Below, in pieces: positions 1-11,519 of a stretch of DNA of 64,000 nt. Positions within the stretch are counted from its first letter, which is position 1, and every line of letters starts with the position of its first letter. Under the pieces are notes generated by a model, which did not search any database, was not told the origin of the DNA, and worked only from the letters and a program-made list of their open reading frames with translations. This DNA comes from Cerrena zonata (Eukaryota; Basidiomycota; Agaricomycetes; Polyporales; Cerrenaceae), in assembly GCA_038087015.1 (NCBI GenBank), contig JASBNA010000062.1, positions 62,001 to 126,000 on the forward strand, read 5' to 3'. A program made the translations under genes and the position numbers.

Positions 1-217
1 TTCAAATCATTCACCGATTCAGATGTCACCGACGGGACAAGCCTCAAATACCACGCGTCTCTTACAATTTAGAGCTCTGTCATGGAGGACAAAATTGTGC
101 AAACATTTTGTAAAAAATCAAGGCTGGTGTTCTCTCGGGGATGAGTGTGGATAGTAAGTTAAAGTGACACTGTGATCTGTAACAAAGTGCTGACAAACTT
201 CCTAAAGTATTCATGAT

Positions 218-912
218 TTGAGGCTAGCTGAGCATGCTCGCAATGACATACGTTATCCAGATGGGCATCGTCGTCTGGATTCTTCAAAGCAGAGTCATTG
301 TTGGGCATATGTTCATGGTGTGTGTCGTGCCGGAAACTGTCCCTACGTTCACCCACTGAATACTAATCTATGTATGTATCATCACTCATCGTTGTGGTAG
401 AGTTCGTGCACTAATGTCTACTAGTCATCCCTCACACACCATGCTTGTCTTGGCCAGGCTGTGACAAGGGCCGACTGTGCTGTTTCAAACACCCAGAGCC
501 TTTGATACCAAAGCTCTTCAACTTCCACCCTGAACCCTTTCCGAATATACCTTTAGGTACATATCAAGCTCTGGGCACTACCTACTTCCCCATTGCTCGA
601 GACCCCAATACGCCAACTAGTCCCTCTACCTTAGTCCCATATTCACCTAGTGCCCATTCAGGATTCTCTCCCTATCTCAGTGCTTCACTCCCATACTCCT
701 CGCTGATTTATGAAACGAAGCGTGCCCCTGGTCGCACACCTTCTGGTCGCTATCACCACACTCATCGAACCAGTGTGACCTCAAACAGCAAAGAAGACTC
801 GGGTGTGTTAGGTCTGAGTCATGCCAGTCGTCGCCCAAGGAAGATGTCACATTCTAAGCGTGACACACATAGGGTGAGTCTAGTGGTAAAGAGAGAGAAG
901 AAGAGGGGATGA
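218..912 (+). CDS. CCCH zinc finger protein, 5' end not resolved
   Basis: Two CCCH fingers are visible on either side of an intron. The first (about 303-353) fits C-x7-C-x4-C-x3-H. The second (about 442-501) fits C-x5-C-x5-C-x3-H. A 53-nt intron from 372 (GTATGT) to 424 (CTACTAG) joins the two exons in frame. The C-terminal half is Ser/Pro/Thr-rich and ends in a basic tail before the stop at 910-912; an AATAAA-like signal follows at about 919. CCCH fingers usually bind RNA or other nucleic acid; that role is inferred from the family. There is no in-frame ATG at the start of the open frame (it opens with TTG), so another exon probably lies upstream, after an acceptor near 230, and the protein is incomplete here. 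Confidence 0.55.
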
Positions 913-2045
913 GTAACCAATAAAAAAGTCGCCATCACAGAGCAAATGGCTATAGCTCAGCACAGATAGTAGGATTGTCATAGATATATATCTTCAATGT
1001 ATCAAAATTCCATCTTCCGAAAGACCCAGACTGGCATAGCAGGCTTCACCACCATATTTGTTCCGTGAAACAATATTGAAGAATTTACGATCAAACCAAG
1101 ATTGTGTAAGGCAAGAGAGCTGCACAGACAGCATGAGTTCTGTCGCGAAGTTCAATATAGCGATGTAGGTGTCGACCTCGGTGTGAGTGATATGCATGAT
1201 GGTTGTTCCGTGATGAAAAGTATCACTCTTGTGGTATGGTAGGATGTAAGTAGCCTACCTAACAGGATGTATAGAACACAGCGGGATTGATTTCTACAGT
1301 GCCCGGGTGCAAAAAAATAACATTGTGATGACAGATTGAATGTTTTCACAATGTTTGTTGGTCGAGCATTGAGAAAACATGTGGGAAATAACGAACATGA
1401 AGAGAACATGGCAGAAATATGTCTAAGGTATGTAATCTTTTCCGATCGTTGTGAGGCCAAACATGTTAGACAACGTATGAATGTTGATTTGATGTTATTT
1501 CCTTGCATCCGGACACTGCAAGAATCGATCTCCGCTTGGGAACCGGAGGTGAGGAAAGAGCGTCGCTCATGATGCGTACAGAGTTAAGGTTATCAGAGTA
1601 TATGATCGTGGTGTTAGTATGGGAGGCGGAATGCGAAGCGGAGTGTATGAGAAGTGGTGCGGTGATGAGAGCTAGGATTTCACCATGGTGGATTGATGCG
1701 AGAAGGTAGGACGAGGAGATAGTGACGACGGTGGGTATGTGGGTAGAGGCGGAGGAATAAGTGACATTATCAGAGGTGGGGGATGGGAGAGGGGGAAGAG
1801 CGGACAGCGAGGAAGCAAGAGTCTCCAACTATTATCACCAATACGGGTGGATTCCAAACCACCTAGGCTCCCAATATCTGACCAGTCTCTAACATTTCCA
1901 TCATAGGCATGTGAGATTACAGAAAGGCCAGCAACAATGCGAGGTAGTGGGAGATTCAAGGACCATGAAATAATATTAGGCAAGTCATCGTGAGCGGAAA
2001 ATGGGAAGAGTTGAGTGTGAAGATTAACAACATGGAGAATGAAAA
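913..2045. other. No recognisable gene
   Basis: Only short overlapping open frames on both strands with no recognisable motif. The part at 1,640-1,830 is purine-rich on the plus strand, so the minus-strand frame there reads as low-complexity Ser/Pro/Thr. Nothing further can be supported. Confidence 0.5.
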
Positions 2046-3330
2046 TGCTCAACCATACCCGTTAGGCATACCCTCTACGGAATTTGGATAACGCAAGATC
2101 GTCATTGACTGGAGCTTTTCGCTTCTCGACCAGACGATGAAGCCCCTCTGCTGTCACCCACGGTAATACTTCTGAAAGTTTCTCGTCCCCGTCTTTGGCT
2201 ATAAAGGGTTCAAAGACACATACGTAATCTTGGGCACGGCGAGGTTCACCACACTCCGAGTAGATCTCGTGACGTCGTCGATTTCTGCAAGTGGAATCAC
2301 ACTACCCGAGGTTCCAATTCTCGCAAGCACCGAACTGCGTTTCGATGAACGTTGAACAGCCGAATCACCGGAAGATAGTTTAGTCCTTATACATTGAAGA
2401 CAATGGAGAATTGGGATTTGAATTTCCCGGAGATCGTCAAGGTGGAATGGAGACTGGTTGTGTTTTTCAAGAGCCGTCTTGTCAATGCTAATGGCAATGT
2501 GAGACTCACCGGGACAAGCACGAAACATCTCCATGATTATCCGCTTATAAGTGTCAGGTTCAGAACCACAATGAGGGTACAAAACCTTTACAGCAGCCGA
2601 CCAAACAGAAGAGATGCGGATCCATTCGGCTTAGGTGACAATGGTTTTCATGTTTAAACTGGCATCCTTCCTAACAAGAAAGAAACAGTCCGAAACATCC
2701 CACCCTTGAGGTCACCATACAAACGTTCAAAGTCGATATGCTTTCCATTGAGTATATCTTTCCATAGGGAATGACTGATAGGCTCAGGGAAAGAAGGATG
2801 TCGCTCGACACCATCAACGATACTTTACGCGACCTTATTAGTACGATAGAGGCGTCGCAGTTCAGGAGTTCTATTGAGGTGAGGACCGGAAGGGGAGAAT
2901 GGAAAATTCGCCAGGAAAGAGGCACCCTAAAGAAAGGCAGATGGGATACCTGAAAATGAAGAAGCCGACCTTAAGTCACAAGGAGTGCTTGTAACAAGTG
3001 ACTTCCATTGACCCCTGATAGCTGACATGCTGCATCACGTTTGCTTTTGAATAAGGCCCGGGCGACTGCAGCAGGAGTAAGAACAGTCCTAATGACAGCT
3101 ACTGAAATACCGGGGTCATAAAAGGGACCAGGAGGAGCATTAGTCAGCTTATATTGCTGGAGGATTTGATCGAGCACACCCTAAGCTCCTTCAGGGCTTA
3201 TATAGAGGGCCTCAAGCTCACTTTGGAGTTAAGCAGAGCTCACCTCGACACGCATTCGCGACAGTGTCGTTCTTGAATACGTGTTGCTTCATCGGATGCT
3301 GCCTTGGGAGGAATTTAGGGGTTTTCCTCA
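2046..3330 (-). pseudogene. Decayed retroelement-like (gag-like) coding sequence
   Basis: Read on the minus strand in shifting frames, this stretch gives protein-like blocks. At 2,690-2,780 there is a block beginning SLWKDILNGKHIDFERLYG. At 2,390-2,640 there is a block with a W..W..A......YPH pattern followed by a Tyr/Phe/Asp-rich part. At 2,060-2,250 there is an acidic/basic block containing VCVFEPFIAKDG. The order (a W-K-D-I block, then W/YPH, then a charged region) resembles gag-like proteins carried by retroelements in Agaricomycetes; that resemblance is from memory and weak. Several stops and frame changes separate the blocks, so a functional product is unlikely. An upstream piece at 2,970-3,180 reads openly for 68 codons and may be an exon of the same locus. 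Confidence 0.3.
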
Positions 3331-6007
3331 GGTGTAGTAGTACGAAATAGTAGGTTTGGTTGGTCAACTCCAGCACCATATTTGGTCATCATGATGAGAA
3401 ATAGACGGAGATAGGAGATGTATGTAGCGAGTATCGTGTCAATTAAAAAAATGTATGGATAGAGTATGATAGTGACCTAGAATATAAATAGATATTGCTC
3501 CTGGTGTTGATGACAGGACGTTTGTATCGGTGATAATTCACGTCGAATAGGATTTCGCTTACCTGGTATGAGTGAGGGAGTGTTGCTCATAGAGAGCGAC
3601 CGAGACCAGGTATTTATGATAGAGAAGATAGGAGCATAGCTCGCGTGGACGCGGAGCTCCGGTTACAATGGTAGCTGAGAGAGCTACGATCCTCCTCTTA
3701 TCAAGCCTTTTCTTGACATCGCTAGCACTTTATAGAAGGCGTAGTTAGTCACAAACAGTAGGAGCGGGCGTGGGCGCTACTCACACGAAAGTAGCTCATC
3801 CTACCCTTGGAATCCGGGCCCACTTTGATAGTACGGAAATATTGTTGGTAAGCTAATACGAGGTTACCTTGCTTGTTGGAAAGAGTGGGGAGGACAAGGG
3901 AACTAGCAATGGCTAAAATAGCGAGGAACAGGGCCAGTAGCAAAGACAAAAAAGTAGTTGCCAGAAAGAGGAGTGATGGAGTAGGAAGAGGACGCCAAAA
4001 TAAGGGATGATAAATAAGAGAGAGAGGTTACCGCTCCACTACTGAAGCTGACTGAGGATTAAAAACATGCTTGATCATGTCACTTTGGGGGCTTAACGGG
4101 ATCCTGCATAGTACCATAAACACTACAAGCGAGGGAAACTCCGAGCGGACGTCCATGGTTAGCAAACCACCTCCAAGGCCTGATCCGAACTTTGATCAAT
4201 CCAGTCTTAACTTAAGTAATCGACAGAAATAATATTGATCTGCAAATATACTCAGAGTCTATGTTCACTTAGTGACTCCAGCAGTCTACAGTAATAATTC
4301 AACCGAGACTTTTATGTAAAAGCCGTTGCATTTTCAGTGACTCGCCACTCGCATCTGTGCAGTGAGACCAGAATGATTGCGCGAAATTTCTGTCGGATTC
4401 AACTTTGTATTTCTAGTGCATGATAGTAGCTCGCGTTTGGCATCTTGACGTTTTGCTACCCTTGATATTCCTCGATCCCAGATCAGACACTGTCAGGCCC
4501 TATATCATAACCAAGAAAGACAGAAGTCTGGATTTGACCCGCCCATTGTACATAATCGATAGATATGATATATCCTGCATTCGTTATAGTGCACTATCGG
4601 CTAATTATTACCTTTCGATGTGTATAGTCCCGATAATCGCGGTATTTAGTGCATCATTCATTCCAGAGCTTATGGCCAACCGCAGACAAGTGTCCAGCGA
4701 CCTCTGACGGTGTATAGGTTATGGTCCGTTATTTAACTTAGTAGAGTAAGAAGCAGGATTTCCCTTAGGCGCTCAAGTATGGGAGATAGAATAACACGAG
4801 GCCTCAGTATCCCATACTTAGTAAGACCTGAATGTATACTGACAGTGTTGGAGATTTTGGCTGTCTGAGTGCTGATTTTATGACTAGTTGTGTGTTATTT
4901 CACGGCATATAATACAGTCTACCCGGAGTACGGCGATGCCAAGTTTTCAAGCTCACCACTATGTCGTACGTTATGCATAGTATATCCTTCGTTACTGTAG
5001 CTTCTTATCATAATGAGAAGACTCTTATTTGCGATCATATGTGTACCTTCCTTAGGGTTAGTCCCTACGTTTCATGTTGCTTATGATTCTCTCAGAGGCG
5101 CTGTACACAACTACACACTTAGAATGTCGTAATTCTGACAAATAGATAAAGGGTGTTAGCAAAGTATATAGTTTCTATGTCTGGAGGTCGGAATGAGGGA
5201 TACAGGCCTGATAGGTAGACGCAGGTCTCCGGGTAACTGTATACAATGAAACATAAGGGCGATGTAATACTACTGTGGATCTCTACACATACTCGTGACT
5301 ACAAAAAGTGATGAGACTTTACCAGGCGCCGCATGGGACTGCACTACGTTCACAGATACAATAAATAGTGTAGCACGGAAATGCGTAATATAAAGACATA
5401 AAGATATTGCAATACTGTATTTATACTCTAGTCAGTGGTCCTGTATCCCACTTGGTTTGTTGTCGAGTGTCAACTTTGAGGAGGGGACGCGTTTATTATA
5501 TTGTATCATTACTCTCCGTAGCCACGAGTAGCTAGGAGTCCGTTCGCAGGCTATTGAAGATAATAAACTCGAGTCAACACATTGTGCCCAAGCCGAGCAT
5601 TTAGACGCTGAGGACGAACAGCTAGACGCCATAGAAATGGTCGTGTTCCATTACTTATGTAGAATTGTCCTAGAGTTCCTCTCATCGTCAACTATGGCAG
5701 CTACGTTTGATTATAGAAATGAGATACACCGTTGTTATATGGCTGCTGATGTGGTAGCTGTGTATATAGGAGTGCTGTATACACCAGTGGTGCGTGAATG
5801 AGCAGCAGACTGTAGCCAACGTATACATGAACTCACTATTTTACCATATATAAATGACTAATTAAATAACATATAGGGATGCATTATGCGCACTGAGTCT
5901 CAGCACGAGACCCGAACCATGTTTTACTCTATAATACTACTCATACATTGCGAATGATACCGCTGTACCATCTGTACTGCCTATACTGCATGGTGGGGGA
6001 TCGGGTA
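3331..6007. other. Gene-poor stretch with one decayed repeat
   Basis: No convincing gene. Rich in short in-frame stops and TATA-like AT-rich words. The plus-strand reading at about 5,565-5,635 gives an Ala/Glu/Asp-rich peptide with AEHLDAEDEQLDA. It is paralogous to 13,840-13,905, where the same motif reads AEHVDAEREQPDA. Both are likely remnants of one repeated coding element of unknown type. Confidence 0.4.
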
Positions 6008-9000
6008 CTAGTGAATATACGATGTATGTTCTACGTACAGATAGTAGTAGAGGGATAGTAGATTGCTGGGGGCTGCTAGATCAGTATTTGGCTCTGTATT
6101 AATCCATCCAATCAGTTCGTCTTCACTTGGAAGCGTTTTCTCGAAACGCGTCTCGAAATCACGGATGATTGTCGGAGTATGACGCAGCATAAGATAGACA
6201 ACAGGGGTAACCATATCTATAAATTGGCACCTTCCATCTTGATGAAACTCTTCGTCTTGAAAGAGATGGCACTTGAAGCAAATATGATGGTGTACGCGCG
6301 AGTTATACTTTATCTTCCTCTTCCAACGCTGGTAATCCGTGTACGAGTATTTTTGCTCGCTCCATATGGAGCAATCCTTGATATCATCATGCTTGGCATG
6401 AATGTTGACAAGGCCCGCCTTAGTCTTCCATGTCTTCTTGTCCTGGTGAAAACAGAGCTCGCACAAGAGTAGTCCATCCCGAAGCACGCTCAAAAGACTT
6501 GATTTGAAGAAATCATATTCCAGCATGTCATCCAGGCTTCTCTTCTTGGCTCTTTGGGATGAAGCATTGAACGACGAAATGCCCTGTGGTAGAAAATCGA
6601 TGGTGTCGGCTGTTTCCAGTAACTGTGTGGATTCCAGATCCCACATATCATCAGGAAGTAGCTTACTGCCTATACTCAAGATTATATGAGCTTATACAGT
6701 CTTCGGAAAATGTTGTGACTTACTAGCACGATTGGCACATTTGTTGCATTTGAGGTTTTTTGTGTCGCTGGTGCAATAAATAGGAGAACCGTCTAAGAAG
6801 CCGGTGATCAGTGCTCTCAGACAGTAACCCTTGAGACCATAATGCAGAAAATTGTAAGCTGCCAATTTTCCGGAATGGTCAATGGAGTCATAGAGGTCGG
6901 GCTTGGAGGGCATGCTGTTCGGGATAATATGGATATCGCAGGGACGCCCGTTTCTACCACCTCTATCAAACTCTTGGACAGTATCGACCATCTCCCGTGG
7001 TACTCCTACGAATATAACCAACGGAATGGATTGCCAATCATTGCCTGCTCCAAATGCGGATGTGCAGACCATGACTTTGTTTACTCCATTGATCCATTCG
7101 GAGTATATTTGAGCCCTTTGGAGATCGTCGGAGATCTCGCGATCGCCAGTGTAGAATCCACACTTCAGAAGACCTGCCATCGCTCGTCCGAGGTCTAGGG
7201 TTGGTACAAAAACAAGTGCCCTGTCGGCTTGGTGGAAACGCCTTGATTCTGTAGACCAGAGCGTTTTAGCTCTCTCAATAGCCTCCTTCGTTGTACCTAT
7301 CCTTTCCAGATGATATATGTGGTTAGGATGGTTGGAGGATGTCCGCAGTACGAGAGGGCGATCGAGCTCGCAGGCGTGAATAAGATCTGGTATAGACGAG
7401 GGGGGTATGGTTCCAGAAAGAAGGATTACTTGCGCAGAAACTGCTTTTCGAATGCTATAGGCGCGAGAAAGACTGGGCCTATAATTACTGGCAGTGAGTA
7501 TAAGGTGGGACTCATCGATGACTATCCTCATGATGGGAAAAGGACATCTTGCAACTGCGGCATTCCAATTGGGTGACCCTGTTCTATCCAGTGAAACCAG
7601 GACTAAGTTATGATCTCCTGTAATAACCGTGGACTCGTCACCGAATACTTCGAACCCAACCTTCATGTCCTTCAGTCTTCTAGAAAAGTCCCATATCAAG
7701 GACTTGAGTGGAAGCATGCATATCGTGATCGCATTTTTCTCCAAAAGCGTAGGAATGATGAATATCATAGACTTTCCACTTCCCGTTCCGAGGACTGCAA
7801 CCATATCCCGCTGTAGCTGTAGCGCAGTAACCACGGCCGTCGCCTGCTCCGGACATTTCCATGTGGCATCCGACGAGAGAAGGGTTTTGAGCTGTAATAG
7901 TGCACGGGACTCCATCTCTCTTGCATCTACCGGGAGACTTGCAGGATCTAGCTCACGAGATGATGGGCGGGAAGTGGGAGATTGTGAGAATCTGGGAAGC
8001 TGCTGCTCATCTTGAGAAGAAGGATAACGATATGACATTGGTGGGGATATAGATGGTACTTGGTCCTGGGGAAATGACGAGGTCGCTTCTTCTTCTCCGA
8101 GATGGTTTAAAGAAGAGGGTAAAGAAAAAGGCGGTAATAGTGGAGGTTCGGCTTGAAGGCTAGTCTGAGTATCTGGGTCAGGGTGACCGCTGGGCTGTGA
8201 CTGTGTGGTAGCTAGCACGACTCCTGCTCGAGGTGCCCTAGCAACTTGGCTCTGAGAGACTTGACCTTGACTTTCACTATGTTCTGGGAACATCTTCTGT
8301 AGCAACTGTTGAACTTCTTCGGAGACTACTTGTCTTATATCCGAAAGCAACGAGCTAGAGCCCTTTCGCCAATTGAAAACACCTTCAGCAAGAAGGCTAT
8401 CGAACTCGGCATAACCGACTTTGCTATGATGCTTCAGTATTCCGCCTAGACGTAATAAAATACCGTAAGCTATAGTAAAAGAGTTGAATATTGAGCAACC
8501 AAAGTTACCTGGTACAACTCCCATATGCAAGTGCCAGTCACAACTAGCCTTCACAGCATCGGCTGCTATATCCTCTGATAAGCCAATACCAGCCGCAGGA
8601 CTGACGCCGTATAGCCGGTCCTCAGTGGACTTGTTATGAGAACATAGTAGGGCTCCCATTGAATCAGGAGATATCTTTCCACTAATGAAATCCATCACAG
8701 CTGCAATGAACTTTCGCCTGAAGGCGATACCGATATGCCTCCAGGAGCTAACGTTAAGATTGAAGTGCAAGAATGGCAGGAAGTGTCTGGACATTCTCTT
8801 GCTGATGTCATCGGTCGTGAACTCCCTGCCATTCTTAACAAACAGCCTAGAATAATATAACTGCGCTATCTCGAGGTCTTTGGGCCAAACAACCATCGCA
8901 GCTAGTTGAGCCATGCTCCTCGCAAATACACAATCATGTATAACTATAGAGCTGGTAAAAGCGTCTAAAGCATGCGGAAGGAGTCTGTCTGCTCCAGTCA

Positions 9001-11519
9001 GAGCACCTGATTTGTGATATCGTGTGATGAGTACCACGAATTGGTCTAATAAAGACAGATTTCGCTCCGGCCTTGACCTGGTATTGCATAATAACATGGC
9101 GAGAAGCTCGGCAACTCTAGGGGGGGATCCCGATAGCACAAGGACCCTGATAATAACAAGATAGTGAAGCTCGGAATAGTCTTTTAGCCACTGTCTGAAT
9201 GCGATCTTGTTCCACGCACCACGACCTTCGCCATTTTGGACGACGAATCGTGACTTGAGATCCTTGTCCTTGAGTAAAGCTGAGAGTAATGCGTCTACTT
9301 CTGGTAGCATACAGTTCCGTCGATCCTTCAAGAATGAATAGCCGACTGAAGTATCGGACAGATCATCGACAAGCTGCTCCATCTGAAAATTGGATGCGGT
9401 GAATAGGACTGTTACATTGATCTTATTGAGAGGGTTGTACCTTGGGAAACGAGAGCTTGAGGCGTAGAGTAATCTTCTCTTTCCATATGAAAGTTATCTC
9501 GTCTTCCAAGCTGCGAATACCTTGGATGATTTGATCTACGTGAAGTCGGTTCCCATCAAAAATCATTGATTTGTGGGTGGCAAAGTCCGTCCAGAAGACT
9601 CTGATTTTTCCGGGTGTGTTCTTGGCAATGGCTGTGGCTCTGTGCTGTAAAGACCTAACAAGGTTGAAAGGCGTATGCTGGATTTTCTCCGTGACCCATG
9701 TTTTAAGTTGGTCAAACGCCTCGTGATCTTGTATCTTCTTGCTTTGGACCTGAGATTTGAGCTCAAAGAGCAAAGCCAGGCGCATGAAGAAGGTGAACGC
9801 AGCAAACGTATGTGTGACATCCACAGGTTCTTTGAATCCACCGTCATTCTTGATGGTGCTGAGCATGAGGAAATTGTGAGTTGGGCAACCAATCTTCGCT
9901 TCCGATGCTGGAAGCGGAGACCATTCCGAGTGCCAGCAATCCTTGAGGACATCGTGCAAAGCGATGAGTAGCTTATGCATCGGCTTCTCGTTATCCATAT
10001 CTGAAGCAGCCTTTGCATAACACCACGTGGTTTTGAGTAACTCTGAGAACACCTGAACGTTTGTGGTCAGGCTCTCGCGGATATGCACAGAGTACGTGTT
10101 TTGCTCTCTCATAAGCATCGCTACAAACCTGACCAGAAAGGCACCATAGTCGTCTATAGTTTTTCTGTTCTCAGGTCGGTGAAACGGTGTGTTCGTAATC
10201 CCTCTAATACATGGTCAGGCTTGAAAACCTGAAGTATGATTGTACTTACTCTTTGGCGGGATCTGCTGTGTGTAGCCTCTGCAGAGTGAGCTCGTCGGTC
10301 TCCTCGATAAGCGCAAGACAATATTCAAGATAAACATGAATAACGGATGTCAAGCCTGTGAACTCCGAGGCCTTAGGCATTTTGACAAGTTGCTGTAAGT
10401 CCTTTGGGTTATATTGCTTGACATATGATGGCCATTTAGTCGTCTTCAGCCATGGACTAATGAGTCTGGCATTAGATGACTCTGCTTCAAAGGACTTGTG
10501 AACGACTTCAACTTGATTGCGGAGGTCGGAAACGAGTGGAAAGGTAGAAGGTGTCGGTGTAGTGACAGGAGAATGAACCCGAAAAAAAGACTTTTTGACA
10601 CCTTTATTAAATTGCTGAACATACCCTCGGGTATGGACCGAGGACGAACAGCCGTGCTTGTTCATATGCTTTCGGAGCGATTCCGGAGAGGTGTACGACT
10701 GTGGACACTGAGGACAATACAAGGCCTCAAATGCATATAAACCAGCATAAGGCTTCACAATCTCAGATGGGTGTGCGGGAAAAGTGTCCAGAGATAAAGA
10801 GAGATTCGCGTCTTCTAATTCCTTTTTGAGGGTGTCATAAGATAACTTTGTCCTGTGCTGTTTACGCATGTGGCTGTGTGTTTGCTTTGGGATGACGACA
10901 ACGTGGCATTGCAGGCAGCATAGCGTATTAAGTCTTATATTGACGGCTAGACTGTTTTCCTCGAGAAAAGGTGTGGTAACAAGTTCCTGCATAGCATAAA
11001 TTCAGTGTATATGGAACATAGTCCTGAAGGTCGACTCACCGTATCAGAGAATATGATTGTCCCACTTTTGCGCGGTGACGTAACCTCTGATTCACCCTCT
11101 GATTGAGATTCCTCAGATGAAGAATCCAAGTCCTGATCGCACAATTAAACAGAAATATTTGTATCATTGAGACCAGTACTTACATCAGGTATCCTCTCGT
11201 CTGTATTTATCTCGGGATGTCGATTAGAGTCTTGAGGTAATGGCTAGTTGGATGCGGAGAATTAGCTTGGGCATAGATCAGAGTTATTTAACTGTACCCA
11301 AGGTTTCAAACACGTCAGAACATGTCGTTTTAACGTGTCAATAGACGTAAAACCAAGTTTACACCCTTGACCTTGGCACATAAATGTTCCCTGAAGTGTC
11401 CTCTTCAGTCCATACTCTACACCGCCCACGGTGACTACGCCTGTAGGTGTACAACGACGTCGATGCCATTTAACTTCCTTTGCAACACTTCTGTCGTATT
11501 CACAGGTACATTGAGGCAT
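6008..11519 (-). CDS. OrsD-type C2H2 finger / RecQ-like helicase fusion (telomere-linked-helicase-like)
   Basis: Seven exons: 11298-11519, 11184-11243, 11040-11132, 10250-10986, 9441-10203, 6724-9382 and 6008-6669. All introns are GT..AG and 46-58 nt. The exons sum to 5,196 nt, or 1,731 codons plus stop, with no internal stop. An N-terminal C2H2-like finger lies in exon 1. Exon 4 carries a C149-x2-C152...H164-x4-H169 finger and a second at C216-x2-C219...H232-x3-H236, typical of the OrsD/DUF3505 domain. Walker A GTGSGKS is at about residue 1154, the DESH box at about 1247, then an SGT motif and an arginine-rich Q-x3-RGGRNGR motif VI. A Cys/His-rich tail (CELC, HHICFKCH) follows in exon 7. RecQ enzymes unwind DNA 3'-5' in the nucleus; activity here is inferred. 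This layout is found in multicopy, often subtelomeric, fungal helicases, but no telomere repeat is seen. Confidence 0.85.

Noticed and set aside
2199..2582. 127-codon minus-strand frame as an intact gene
   Set aside because: It is one block of a broken coding region; neighbouring blocks lie in other frames.
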